Origin: an uncultured Bacteroidales bacterium
Lineage (GTDB): Bacteria; Bacteroidota; Bacteroidia; Bacteroidales; Paludibacteraceae
Direction: 5' to 3'
Length of the DNA: 45,218 nucleotides
Assembly (NCBI GenBank): GCA_946614295.1
Contig: CAMOGT010000010.1
Location: 1-45,218 of the forward strand
Of the stretch, positions 25,595-34,594 are shown in pieces. The first letter of the stretch is position 1. Every line of letters starts with the position of its first letter. The translations under genes were made by a program, and so were the position numbers. The notes beneath the pieces are model-generated. The model did not search any database, had not been told where the DNA came from, and worked only from the letters and a program-made list of their open reading frames with translations.

Positions 25595-26776
25595 ATGAGC
25601 GACAAATTGAGTATCGGAATTTTTAATGACAGTTTCCCTCCTATCATGGATGGAGTGGCAATGGTGACATTGAACTATGCGCAGTGGCTGAAAGAAAGAG
25701 GAGAGGACGTGCGTGTCATTACCCCTTATGTGCCGGAGTCCGAAGCCGTAGTGAGCAAACTGGCTTTCCCGGTCATGCAGTATAGTTCCATCCCTGTAGT
25801 GGTGCGTAAGCCCTATCGCGCAGGTATGCCTCACCTTGATTTTAAGTTCCTGAGAGCTTTCAAGCAGCAACGGTTCGATATCGTACACACCCATTGCCCC
25901 TTCTCTTCGGCGCAGATGGCTCTGGAGGTTGCGAGAAGGCAGCATATTCCGTTCGTGGCGTCTTTCCATACCAAATACCGCGAGGATTTTCTCCGCGCTA
26001 CGCATAGCGAGAAGATTGCGGACCTGATGGTAAAGCGGATTATCCGGCTCTATGAGAATGCGGACGAGGTATGGATCCCGCAGGCGACCGTGGAGGAAAC
26101 GCTGCGTGAGTATGGCTATAAAGGACGCATAACCGTCGTGGATAACGGCAATGACTTTGTGACGCCAAAGGAGCAAATAGAGCTGATGCGCAAGGAGATG
26201 CGCAAGGAGCTCGGGGTGAAGGATAACGAACTGATGTTCCTTTATGTAGGTCAGCATATATGGGAGAAAAACTGGGCTTTGATGGTTGATGCTCTGGCGC
26301 TTGTCAAGGATCTTCCTTTCCGCTTCTTCACCTGCGGATCCGGATACGCCCAGAAAGATATCGAGGCGAAAATAGCGGAATATGGATTGCAGGACAAAGT
26401 GCGCTTCCTCGGCGTCGTGAAAGACAGAGAGAGACTCAAACGTATTCAGGCTGCGGCAGACCTTTTCCTGTTCCCTTCGCTGTATGACACTTCTCCGCTG
26501 ACTATCCGCGAGGCAGCTGCGCTGCATACTCCCTCTGTGATGATCGAGGGATCGACTACGGCGGAGGTGATCACCGGTGGCACTAACGGATTCCTTTCCG
26601 AGAATACGCCGGAAGCCTACGCGGCTATGTTGCGAAAACTGATAGAGGAGCCAGAACTGATTGAACCGGTTGCTCAAAACGCGGCTGCTACCCTCACGCG
26701 CTCTTGGGAGGATGTAATCGATGAGGTGAGAGGGCGTTATATAGAGATCATTCGTTCATATCAAGCGAGACATTAA
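25595..26776 (+). CDS. GT4-family glycosyltransferase
   Basis: The 393-residue product is a GT-B fold transferase of family GT4. The N-terminal half carries the acceptor-side motif FNDSFPPIMDGVAMVT (about 10-25) and DIVHTHCPFSSAQMAL; the C-terminal half carries FLYVGQHIWEKN and the donor-site region SLYDTSPLTIREAAAL (near 305-320), which replaces the usual E-x7-E with a variant known in lipid and surface-glycan transferases. It should add a sugar from a nucleotide donor to a lipid or glycan at the cytoplasmic face of the membrane. It has its own promoter, and the next gene starts 2 bases after its stop, so the two are probably coupled. The exact sugar and acceptor cannot be told. Confidence 0.88.
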   Translation: MSDKLSIGIFNDSFPPIMDGVAMVTLNYAQWLKERGEDVRVITPYVPESEAVVSKLAFPVMQYSSIPVVVRKPYRAGMPHLDFKFLRAFKQQRFDIVHTHCPFSSAQMALEVARRQHIPFVASFHTKYREDFLRATHSEKIADLMVKRIIRLYENADEVWIPQATVEETLREYGYKGRITVVDNGNDFVTPKEQIELMRKEMRKELGVKDNELMFLYVGQHIWEKNWALMVDALALVKDLPFRFFTCGSGYAQKDIEAKIAEYGLQDKVRFLGVVKDRERLKRIQAAADLFLFPSLYDTSPLTIREAAALHTPSVMIEGSTTAEVITGGTNGFLSENTPEAYAAMLRKLIEEPELIEPVAQNAAATLTRSWEDVIDEVRGRYIEIIRSYQARH

Positions 26777-26778
26777 GA

Positions 26779-29607
26779 ATGTACAAAAAGATTGGATTAA
26801 TACTTTTCTTACTATTAGCTGTAGGTACTTGTCTGTATGCGCAAACGAGTGTCTCCGGTGTCGTCATAGATGCCGAGACAGGAGAGAAGTTACCCTTCGT
26901 GCAGGTTTATTTCATCAAGCCCGCCAGTGAGGGCAAACTTGCTACCCAGTATGGCACGACCTCGGATATAGACGGCAATTTCTCGATCTCCAACCCCTCT
27001 GGATATACGACGATCAATTTCCAGATGATGGGGTACAAGACGGAGATGTTCACCGTTAAGTCCGGTGCGCAGCGCAAGAACGTCAAAATAAAGATGAAAC
27101 CCGACGTCTATGGCCTGCAGGATATCGTCGTCACTCCTAAGAATCAAAAGCAGAAATACCGCCGTAAGGGTAATCCCGCCGTCGAACTGATCAAGAATGT
27201 CATTGCTCATAAGGATTCTTTCTCCGTCAAATCGGCGGACCATTACCGCGCAGATACATACCATCGTATGTCGTTCGCATTGGATAACTTCACCCCTAAT
27301 TTCCAAAAGGGCTTCTGGAAGAGTTTGCAGCTCATGGAGAAATATATCGACACAACGGGTGTTTATCCTGCGCTGACAATCTCTATCCGTGAGAATATGG
27401 GGCACGAGTATTATCAGCGTCGCCCCCGCCGTGAAAAGAAAGAGATCGAGCGGCAACGTATTTTCGGAGTTGAGTCGGTTTTCTCCACTCAGTCGATTGA
27501 GAATAACATGAAGGCGGTCTTCAACGACATCGATATATACGATGATAACATGAAGCTCCTCTTTAACCGTTTCGTCTCGCCGGTATCTTCCACACTCGCT
27601 GTCTCGTACTACCAGTATTATATCATGGATACAATCCAGCTGGACGGAGATTCGGTGATCGACCTCGCTTTCGTGCCCGTCAACTCGGAGTCCTACTCCT
27701 TCACCGGGCACCTCTATATAATGAATGACAGCACGTACAAGATAAAGAAGTACTCCCTCAATATTCCTGTACATATTAACTTGAATTTCGTATCCGACTA
27801 TTCGGTGGAGCACGAGTACAAGAAGCTGCCGAATGGATTATGGGCACCTGATAGGACGAATACATTCTGTAAGTTCTATCTCGTTAACCGGAAGAAAACG
27901 CTTCTGGCGCGGCAAACAAAGCTATACACGGGCTTTGATGTCGATTCCGATCTGCCCGACAATGCCTTTTCTCCCAATCTGCGGTCTGATACGGTATTAT
28001 ACAATGACTCCACCACCTTTCGCGAGGATCTCAAATGGTGGGATAATCACCGTCCGGAACCTCTCACATTCTACGAGAATTCGGTCATGGACCTATTGGA
28101 GGAACTGAAGACGACGCCTAAGTTCAACGCGCTCATCAAAACGGGCGATGCGCTCTTGACCGAGTTTATTACAACCGTTCCGGCTAACCGGTGGGGAGAG
28201 TCTAAATGGGACTTCGGACCGATCCTTAACTTCATATCCTGGAACAAACTCGAGGGTGTGCGTCTCCGTATAGGCGGTACGACAACGGCGAATGTGCATA
28301 AACAGCTCTTCTTCTCCGGTTATGTGGCATTCGGTACTCGCGACCTCAGACCGAAGGGACAGGCTGAACTCATGTGGTCCTTCAATAAGAAATATTATCA
28401 CCAGTACGAGGCGCTGCGCGATTATATATCCATCTCGGCCATGTACGATGTAGAGGAACCCGGACAGCAGGTCGGGCTCTTCTCCCGCGATAACCTTATT
28501 ATGTCTATCCCGATTGGTACCATCACGGACCGTTATGAGCAATATATCCTCCGTGGCAGGCTGCAGTACTATAAGGATTTCCCGAACCAGCTTACCTTCA
28601 AGGCGCGTTTTGACTATGAATATAATGAGGCGGCGGGAGCTATGCGCTACAACCGTGTCATGGCCGTTGACTCTCTCGGCTTCATTACTTCGCAACAGAC
28701 CTGTTATGACAGGCTGGGGAAAAATGCGTATCATGACTATCAGGCTACGCTCGAACTCCGTTATACACCGGGATCACATTTCCCCATCAACCGTTATGGA
28801 GTGGAGTCCCCATTCACCCTTGAGCAGGATGCGCCCGTCATCTCCATACAGCACCAGATAGGCTTTCTTGACGACCGGTTCCTACGGGACAAAGCCGGAG
28901 TCGGAGGAAAGGGATTTTTCTATAATCATACCCAGATTATTGCGGAGAAACGGTTCTGGTTTTCCTCTTTCGGACACCTTGATACCCGTTTGATGGCGGG
29001 ATATATCTGGAATAAAGTTCCTTTCACGAAACTCTATAGCCCGCAGACCAGTACCTCTATCCTTCTCGGTAAGAACGCTTTTAACCAGATGCAGCCCTCC
29101 GAATTCATGTTTGATGCCTACGTAAGTCTCTATATGACCTATTTCTTCAAGGGATGGATCCTCAACCGTATTCCGGGCATCAACCGCCTCAAACTGCGCG
29201 GAGTGGTGTCTTTCCTGGGTATTTATGGAGGTCTGACAAAGAAGAACAACCCCTATATCCAGGGTAACGAAGGAATGTATGCATTCCCTAATGACCCTGC
29301 GCTGCTTACCTTCGATAAGAACGAACCTAATGTTGTGACTGCAGGGCGAACCCTTTCTCCGATTGGTAATCTGCCTTACATGGAGATCACCGCAGGATTT
29401 GAGAATATCCTCAAATTCATTCGTATCGACTATGTACGACGTCTCACCTATAATGACTACGAATTGCCCTTTAAGGTGCAGCAACTCGATGGAGCAGGTA
29501 ATCCGATGTTTGACGAAAACGGACAACCTGTCATGGTCCAGGCACGACGCCGTTTGGGCGCATGGGGTAGGAACGGCGTGAAACTAACGGTGCGGTTCGC
29601 ACTATAA
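26779..29607 (+). CDS. DUF5686 outer-membrane protein with a carboxypeptidase-like regulatory domain
   Basis: The 942-residue product has a signal peptide (cut after LYAQ, residue 22), a carboxypeptidase-D-type regulatory beta-sandwich (about 24-115, VSGVVIDAETGEKLPFVQVY and the TTSDIDGNFSI loop), then the long DUF5686 region, ending in beta strands typical of an outer-membrane barrel (last residues GVKLTVRFAL, with a terminal aromatic/hydrophobic pattern). It lacks the plug domain of a TonB receptor. The family is common in Bacteroidetes and has no firm function. The gene lies between a glycosyltransferase and another barrel protein and may belong with them in envelope assembly. Confidence 0.88.
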   Translation: MYKKIGLILFLLLAVGTCLYAQTSVSGVVIDAETGEKLPFVQVYFIKPASEGKLATQYGTTSDIDGNFSISNPSGYTTINFQMMGYKTEMFTVKSGAQRKNVKIKMKPDVYGLQDIVVTPKNQKQKYRRKGNPAVELIKNVIAHKDSFSVKSADHYRADTYHRMSFALDNFTPNFQKGFWKSLQLMEKYIDTTGVYPALTISIRENMGHEYYQRRPRREKKEIERQRIFGVESVFSTQSIENNMKAVFNDIDIYDDNMKLLFNRFVSPVSSTLAVSYYQYYIMDTIQLDGDSVIDLAFVPVNSESYSFTGHLYIMNDSTYKIKKYSLNIPVHINLNFVSDYSVEHEYKKLPNGLWAPDRTNTFCKFYLVNRKKTLLARQTKLYTGFDVDSDLPDNAFSPNLRSDTVLYNDSTTFREDLKWWDNHRPEPLTFYENSVMDLLEELKTTPKFNALIKTGDALLTEFITTVPANRWGESKWDFGPILNFISWNKLEGVRLRIGGTTTANVHKQLFFSGYVAFGTRDLRPKGQAELMWSFNKKYYHQYEALRDYISISAMYDVEEPGQQVGLFSRDNLIMSIPIGTITDRYEQYILRGRLQYYKDFPNQLTFKARFDYEYNEAAGAMRYNRVMAVDSLGFITSQQTCYDRLGKNAYHDYQATLELRYTPGSHFPINRYGVESPFTLEQDAPVISIQHQIGFLDDRFLRDKAGVGGKGFFYNHTQIIAEKRFWFSSFGHLDTRLMAGYIWNKVPFTKLYSPQTSTSILLGKNAFNQMQPSEFMFDAYVSLYMTYFFKGWILNRIPGINRLKLRGVVSFLGIYGGLTKKNNPYIQGNEGMYAFPNDPALLTFDKNEPNVVTAGRTLSPIGNLPYMEITAGFENILKFIRIDYVRRLTYNDYELPFKVQQLDGAGNPMFDENGQPVMVQARRRLGAWGRNGVKLTVRFAL

Positions 29608-29622
29608 AAGAAAGGAGATGCT

Positions 29623-30429
29623 ATGAAACGGAAGATTTCTTTTATCATTTGCGCATTGCTTTTATTACCGTTTTCCGTCATTGGACAGACGACGGTAAAA
29701 CAGATAGATCAGATCGTGGATGCACCGATGCCCAGGGCGGGGGTATATATGGACTCCATCCTCTCGCCGGGTGCGAAAAAATGGATCTCGGAACAAGGGC
29801 TTGACTCGCTCGATCAAGAGAAGATACCTAAGATCGTCACGATGGGACTTTTGGCAAATGCCAACATGAGCCACTTTCTCATTACCGAGAGAAACGCAGG
29901 TAAACTGAAGACAACCTCTACTTATCTCCGTGCCGGTGCTGAAATAGGCGGGTTCATGGATTTCCTTGTTACCCGGCATTTTGCCATTCAGGCGCAGGTG
30001 GTCTTTACCGCGGAGCAGAACCAGTTCGGCGTAGAGAATAAGGTCAACCATCTATGGTCCTTTGGAGCCGATATACCTATCCTTTTTCTCTATCGGTTAG
30101 GAAACCTGCAGAAAGGGTATTGGAATGTAGGCGCAGGTATTTACGCCCATTTCACTTTCGCCAGTAACAAGGGAATCTACAAGAATAATGAATCCGGCAT
30201 CGTGCCTTCGCAGGAGCCGGAGTCTTATGTGTCCCTGCACGACAATCACGCCGGTGTAATCGTGCATGCCGGATACGAATTCCCGATAGGTATCCAGATT
30301 AACTTTCATTATCTTGTCAGCCTGAGCGATATGTTCGGTTATTATAAAACCAACAAAGGTACACTTGCCGGAGATAAAGCGTTCTATCCCGAGCGCCTGT
30401 GTTTAGGCGTGGCGTATCGCTGGAAATAA
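29623..30429 (+). CDS. outer-membrane beta-barrel protein, PorT-like type
   Basis: The 268-residue product has a signal peptide (cut after VIGQ, residue 22), a short N-terminal segment, then alternating amphipathic strands from about residue 70 (TMGLLANANMSHF, STYLRAGAEIGGFMDF, FAIQAQVVFTAE) to the C-terminal strand LCLGVAYRWK, which ends in the aromatic pattern of barrel proteins. It fits the small outer-membrane barrel group (OMP_b-brl_2 style). The ligand or partner is unknown. It starts 15 bases after the DUF5686 gene and ends 14 bases before the small transporter gene, so they form one operon. Confidence 0.75.
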   Translation: MKRKISFIICALLLLPFSVIGQTTVKQIDQIVDAPMPRAGVYMDSILSPGAKKWISEQGLDSLDQEKIPKIVTMGLLANANMSHFLITERNAGKLKTTSTYLRAGAEIGGFMDFLVTRHFAIQAQVVFTAEQNQFGVENKVNHLWSFGADIPILFLYRLGNLQKGYWNVGAGIYAHFTFASNKGIYKNNESGIVPSQEPESYVSLHDNHAGVIVHAGYEFPIGIQINFHYLVSLSDMFGYYKTNKGTLAGDKAFYPERLCLGVAYRWK

Positions 30430-30443
30430 ATCTAAATAATCTT

Positions 30444-30800
30444 ATGTGGCGTTTATTACTCTTTATGTTAATCCAGCAGGCAGCTGCGGTTGCCGGACAG
30501 CTATTACTCAAAATGGGTATGGCGCAAGCCGGAGCCTTTGCCTGGACCGCTGAGTTCTGGGGAAGGCACGTCTTCCTCAATCTGTGGCTGCAACTCGGAC
30601 TTTGGCTCCTTATTGCTGCGAACGTCTTCTGGCTCTGGATCCTGAATAAATATGCCTTCTCGCTCGTCTATCCGCTTACGAGCCTCGGGTTCATATTCTC
30701 TGTCTTTTCAGGAATGGTGGTCTTTCACGAGATGGTCACTCCCATGCACTGGGTGGGTGTGGTGTTGATTATGATTGGCTGTCTTTGCATTGCGCATTGA
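30444..30800 (+). CDS. small four-helix DMT/SMR-type membrane transporter
   Basis: The 118-residue product has four membrane helices and the signatures of the small multidrug resistance/EamA superfamily: AGQLLLKMGMAQAG in helix 1 and YPLTSLGFIFSVFSG with HWVGVVLIMIG in helices 3-4. Small members of this group include EmrE-type exporters and the ArnE-like subunits that flip lipid-linked sugars. The glycosylation genes nearby make a lipid-sugar flippase attractive, but this is inference. The frame is open from 30399; I took the ATG at 30444 because the earlier part overlaps the upstream gene. Its last 32 bases overlap the end of glf on the opposite strand. Confidence 0.8.
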   Translation: MWRLLLFMLIQQAAAVAGQLLLKMGMAQAGAFAWTAEFWGRHVFLNLWLQLGLWLLIAANVFWLWILNKYAFSLVYPLTSLGFIFSVFSGMVVFHEMVTPMHWVGVVLIMIGCLCIAH

Positions 30801-31917
30801 TTGCCTTCTCAATCACCGGAGCCATGTCGTAATACTTGTATTCGGCTAATCGTCCGCCGAAGATTACGCCCTGCTCCTTCTCCGCCATTTCCCGGTATTG
30901 TTCCGCGAGCGCGTTGTTGCGCTCGTCGTTCACCGGATAGTACGGTTCCATGCCCGGCTTGTACTCCGTGCTGTATTCCTCGCTGACTACCGTCTTCGGA
31001 CATTTGTACACTTCTTCTCCGAACAGTTCGAAATGCTTGTGCTCGATCACGCGGGTATAGGGCTTCTCATGCGAGGTATAGTTGATCACGGCATTGCCCT
31101 GATAATTGGGGGTGTCTTCTATACGCGTCTTGAACGATACCGTCCGCCAGTCCAGTCTTCCCAACTGATACCCGAAATACTCGTCTATCGGACCGGTATA
31201 GACTAACTTGTCTGCTACCTCACGCCAACTGTCTTTGTATTCAGCAAAGAAATCGCAATCGGTCTTGGTCTCTATACCCTCCAGCAATTTCTCTATCAGC
31301 TTGTTGTAGCCACCGATAGGAATACCTTGGTAGAGGTCGTTGAAGTAGTTGTTGTCGAATATGAATCGTACCGGAAGTCGTTTGATGATGAATGCCGGTA
31401 ACTCTTTGCAGTCGCGGCCCCATTGCTTCTCCGTGTATTCCTTGATGAGTTTCTTGTATATATCTTTTCCTACCAGACACAATGCTTGCTCCTCCAGGTT
31501 CTGCGGCTCGCGGCCGTGGAGTGCCTCTACTGCCTCGCGCCGTTGCTCCTCTATGCGTGCTTTCGCCTCGTCCGGAGTGTGCACGTCGTGCCACATCTGG
31601 CTGAAAGTGTTCATGTTGAACGGCAGGTTATAGAGTTCGCCTTTGTAGTTCGCTACAGGGCAGTTGGTGTAGCGGTTAAACGGAACCAGACTGTTCACAA
31701 AATCCCACACCTCCTTGTTGCTTGTATGGAAGATATGCGCTCCGTATTTGTGCACATGGATACCTTCCGTATCTTCGCAATACACATTGCCGCCTAAATG
31801 GCTGCGTTTGTCAATCACCAGACATTTCTTGCCTGCCTGTTTCGCGCGGTAGGCAAACGTTGCTCCGAACAAACCGGAACCCACAATCAAATAGTCGTAT
31901 TTCATATCATCTTTCAT
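30769..31917 (-). CDS. glf: UDP-galactopyranose mutase
   Basis: This flavoenzyme converts UDP-galactopyranose to UDP-galactofuranose in the cytoplasm. The product (382 residues from 31917) has the FAD-binding start YDYLIVGSGLFGATFA, the HKYGAHIFHTSNKEVWDFV segment, EKQWGRDCKELP, and YPVNDERNNALAEQYRE, all typical of Glf. The ATG at 31917 overlaps the upstream stop as ATGA; a second ATG at 31905 would start directly at MKYDYLIVGSG, as in the E. coli enzyme, so the first four residues may be extra and come from the A-rich leader repeat. It is the last gene of a set with gtrA, GT2 and GT-C genes, which suggests that galactofuranose is their sugar. Confidence 0.95.
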   Translation of the reverse strand: MKDDMKYDYLIVGSGLFGATFAYRAKQAGKKCLVIDKRSHLGGNVYCEDTEGIHVHKYGAHIFHTSNKEVWDFVNSLVPFNRYTNCPVANYKGELYNLPFNMNTFSQMWHDVHTPDEAKARIEEQRREAVEALHGREPQNLEEQALCLVGKDIYKKLIKEYTEKQWGRDCKELPAFIIKRLPVRFIFDNNYFNDLYQGIPIGGYNKLIEKLLEGIETKTDCDFFAEYKDSWREVADKLVYTGPIDEYFGYQLGRLDWRTVSFKTRIEDTPNYQGNAVINYTSHEKPYTRVIEHKHFELFGEEVYKCPKTVVSEEYSTEYKPGMEPYYPVNDERNNALAEQYREMAEKEQGVIFGGRLAEYKYYDMAPVIEKAINAQCKDSQS

Positions 31918-31935
31918 TTTTCATTTTTCATCTTT
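31908..31935 (-). repeat. A-rich leader repeat at the GT-C/glf junction
   Basis: On the minus strand the junction reads as repeated ATGAAAA/ATGAAAG steps. It contains the end of the GT-C gene (KMKNEK and stop) and the candidate glf start codons. Confidence 0.6.
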
Positions 31936-33371
31936 AATATTTGGTAGCCCGAAGGCTCTTGTTTGTATATCTCGTATCCCAGACGTAGGATATCCTCGCT
32001 GTTCTGTTCGTGAGCTACTACCCATCGCGGAGCGTGCTCCGTTATCTCCCGCCATGACTCTTGATACATCTCCTCCGTCATACCCGGGGGAGAGTAAAAA
32101 TAGCGACTCGCAGGTTTCCCGTTTGCCAACAACCATAAGCGGTAGGTGTAGCAGTATTCCGGATCCGTTACTATGTACATCGTGCGGTCCATGAACGGGT
32201 AAATCATGACATAGCCGTCTTCCCCGCTCTCGGAGTTCAGGAATGATGAGACCTCGGTATCGTGGCTCTTGTCAAAGGGGAAGGCGCGAAGATAGACACG
32301 TACGCCATACGTCACTACCCCGATCAGTGCGCATACAAACACGACAATCACGTGCCATGGGCGGGACTTCCTTATCCCCTCCCAACTCATGGATAATAGC
32401 AGCGCAAATATACCAAAACACGGGAAAATATAATGCTGGTAACCATTTTTGATATACGCATTGAGAACCATCGAGAACAGGAATACCATACTTACCCAAA
32501 ATACAGTCCGCTTGTCTTGGTGGCGGAAGGTGAGAAATGCCGCGAAGAATATATATCCGGGGATACTGGCTAAAGTAATATCACGTGCTCCTGTCAACTG
32601 GCTATACCCTGTCTGTTCGCCGTAACCGTGCAGGTTGAAGCGCAGGTAGCAATCGATGAACTCGTTGAAATTGCCCTCCTTGTACAGCCACCAGGCGATG
32701 GGTACAAACACGACTCCCAAACCGGCTGTCACGGCCCCGGCATACCGCAGGAACACGCGTCCGTTCCAATACCGGATCAGGTGGTATAATGCGTATGCCG
32801 CAATCGGGATAATACCTGCGCTGGTGTTCACTTTGGTCATCAGACATACGCCTACTGACATCGCCAGAATTCCCATCTCCGCGAATGAGAAATACCCGCC
32901 GTCCTTCAGATGTCTGGCCATCACGTAGTAACAATAGGCGCACCACGGAGCCGCTATCCATTCCGGACCTCCGCCATCTACGAACGGCAGCTGCATGTAC
33001 ATCCCCATCAGCAGCGATATAACCAGCGAACTCTTCTCGTCGTTGTACAGCCGCCCGATCCGGTAGAACAGACCCATCATCACTCCCGCAATCAGAATAT
33101 CAAACAGCCATACGCCCTGCAGCCCGGCTATACTCGTGAACAACTGATATACCAGATACACCAGCGGACCCTTGTGGTCGAACATGTCGCGGTACATCAC
33201 CAGCCCGTCGCTCATCCACATCGCGCAGCGGGTATAGACACTCACATCCGTCGGATAATTGCCGTTGCCCCACGGCGCCATGGAATGGGGGATCATGAAC
33301 ACAAACGCCATGATGCCGATAATCCACCACGCCTTCTTGTCACTTATTTCTAAACCCCTCTCATCTTTCAT
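31914..33371 (-). CDS. GT-C membrane glycosyltransferase (GT39/ArnT-like)
   Basis: The 485-residue product has about ten membrane helices and a soluble C-terminal part (from about 385). The first outer loop carries YPTDVSVYTRCA with an acidic residue (D42), then MYRDMFDHKGPLVYLVY (about 59-75), the pattern seen in polyprenyl-phosphate-sugar dependent transferases. Such enzymes take a sugar from a lipid carrier outside the cytoplasm and add it to a glycan, lipid or protein. The GT2 and GtrA genes upstream would make and flip the donor. The last residues (KMKNEK) come from the A-rich leader repeat before glf, and the same KNEK ends the GT2 protein upstream. Confidence 0.85.
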   Translation of the reverse strand: MKDERGLEISDKKAWWIIGIMAFVFMIPHSMAPWGNGNYPTDVSVYTRCAMWMSDGLVMYRDMFDHKGPLVYLVYQLFTSIAGLQGVWLFDILIAGVMMGLFYRIGRLYNDEKSSLVISLLMGMYMQLPFVDGGGPEWIAAPWCAYCYYVMARHLKDGGYFSFAEMGILAMSVGVCLMTKVNTSAGIIPIAAYALYHLIRYWNGRVFLRYAGAVTAGLGVVFVPIAWWLYKEGNFNEFIDCYLRFNLHGYGEQTGYSQLTGARDITLASIPGYIFFAAFLTFRHQDKRTVFWVSMVFLFSMVLNAYIKNGYQHYIFPCFGIFALLLSMSWEGIRKSRPWHVIVVFVCALIGVVTYGVRVYLRAFPFDKSHDTEVSSFLNSESGEDGYVMIYPFMDRTMYIVTDPEYCYTYRLWLLANGKPASRYFYSPPGMTEEMYQESWREITEHAPRWVVAHEQNSEDILRLGYEIYKQEPSGYQILKMKNEK

Positions 33372-33399
33372 CTTTTATTTTTCATTTTTCATTTTTCCT
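33366..33399 (-). repeat. A-rich leader repeat at the GT2/GT-C junction
   Basis: On the minus strand AAAAATGA-like steps run from the end of the GT2 gene (KNEK and stop at 33382) to the GT-C start at 33371. The same type of repeat is at 31908-31935. Confidence 0.6.
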
Positions 33400-34119
33400 C
33401 TTCTTTAGTGACTTGTTGATGGCGTGGAAGTCTATTAATGCTTTTTCGCCGATACCGAAGATGCGCTTCATGTTGATGCTGTTCACGCCGCCTTGACGGG
33501 GACGGAACGTAATCGGGTACCACCCGATATTGTATTTCCACCGTACCGCAATGGCACTCACCGCTACGTTCGCCAGATTATAATCCTTCGGCATGATGTC
33601 CAGAATCGGCTGCAACTTCTCCACTTTCATCAGCCGGAACGGCGTGTTCGCATCTTTCACCCATACGTGGAATATCTGCCATACCACCAACCGGAGAGTC
33701 TTCGTCACAAATACGCGGCTCGCCCCGTCCTGACGACCGCCGCGGGTACCGATCTGGAAATCATATTTCTCTCGGTTCTCCCACATCGGCCAGAACTCCT
33801 CGGGAAGAGTCTGTCCGTCGCTGTCGGTCTGGAAGATATAGTTCGCACCATGGTCTATCGCATAATGGTAGAGGAATAGAACGGTAGCTCCATGACCCGA
33901 ATTGGGTTTGTCCAGAGCCACTAAATGGCGGTATTTCTTCTTCAATTCCAGCAGAATCTTGTACGTGTTGTCGCGACTGCCGTCGTTCGCAATCACTAAC
34001 TGCGCGGTGTGACCTTCTGCATTGATTTTCTCACACACCGGGTGCCACTGCCGGATAACATCTTCGATATTCTCCTCCTCGTTGTAAGCCGGCATTACAA
34101 AATAAATAGTATCTTTCAT
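33382..34119 (-). CDS. GT2-family glycosyltransferase (dolichyl-phosphate mannose synthase/GtrB-like)
   Basis: The 245-residue product is a GT-A fold transferase: MPAYNEEENI (9-18), ANDGSRDNT (44-52), the metal-binding TDSDGQTLPEE (98-108), and GTRGGRQDGASR. This is the pattern of enzymes that move a sugar from a nucleotide to polyprenyl phosphate. Unlike GtrB it has no clear C-terminal membrane helices and is closer to the soluble DPM1 type. Its ATG overlaps the gtrA stop by 1 base (TAATG). With GtrA, GT-C and Glf in the same operon it probably loads the carrier lipid, perhaps with galactofuranose; the sugar is inference. Confidence 0.88.
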   Translation of the reverse strand: MKDTIYFVMPAYNEEENIEDVIRQWHPVCEKINAEGHTAQLVIANDGSRDNTYKILLELKKKYRHLVALDKPNSGHGATVLFLYHYAIDHGANYIFQTDSDGQTLPEEFWPMWENREKYDFQIGTRGGRQDGASRVFVTKTLRLVVWQIFHVWVKDANTPFRLMKVEKLQPILDIMPKDYNLANVAVSAIAVRWKYNIGWYPITFRPRQGGVNSINMKRIFGIGEKALIDFHAINKSLKKRKNEK

Positions 34120-34535
34120 TACTCGTTCGTGGGGTGCTCTCGCACGCTTTTAAATGTTATATATTTGTTCAATACGTATTGGAATAGCGCTACTACTACG
34201 ATGGAGACCAGCTTGCAAACGACCTCGTTCATCCCGCCTGCGGTTACCATTCCCCATAGCATCAGTTCGCTCAATCCCAAACCTGCTAACCCCACCGCGT
34301 AGAACGAGGCAAAGCGGGTCTTGGGATGATCCTTTACCTTGAAATTGACAGACCTGTTCAGTACAAATGAGGTGAATATACCTACATGGATACTGATTAC
34401 GTTGGCCCATAAATAGGGCATCAACTCGAAATGGCAGAGTATCGTATATACTCCGAAATCCAATCCCGCGCAGAAACCTCCTATGATACCGTATAGTATC
34501 AGGTTTCTATATTTCCTATATAATTCTTTTATCAT
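34119..34535 (-). CDS. gtrA: GtrA-family four-helix membrane protein
   Basis: The 138-residue product has four membrane helices (about 11-30, 38-58, 78-98, 104-124) and GtrA signatures: LYGIIGGFCAGLDFGVY, then SFVLNRSVNFK near the middle and QYVLNKYITFK near the end. GtrA proteins are thought to flip polyprenyl-phosphate sugars across the inner membrane. The GT2 gene overlaps its stop codon and the GT-C gene follows, which is the classic three-part arrangement. The whole spacer upstream is a 14-bp tandem repeat. Confidence 0.9.
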   Translation of the reverse strand: MIKELYRKYRNLILYGIIGGFCAGLDFGVYTILCHFELMPYLWANVISIHVGIFTSFVLNRSVNFKVKDHPKTRFASFYAVGLAGLGLSELMLWGMVTAGGMNEVVCKLVSIVVVALFQYVLNKYITFKSVREHPTNE

Positions 34536-34536
34536 C

Positions 34537-34592
34537 TTTCACCTATAACCTTTCGCCTATAACCTTTCGCCTATAGCCTTTCGCCTCTAACC
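34537..34592 (-). repeat. four 14-bp tandem repeats filling the spacer before gtrA
   Basis: Four units of a TTTCGCCTATAACC type (plus strand) at 34537, 34551, 34565 and 34579, followed by a partial unit, occupy nearly the entire gap between the DAHP synthase stop and gtrA. On the coding strand each unit carries GGCGAAAGG. Confidence 0.9.
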
Positions 34593-34594
34593 TT

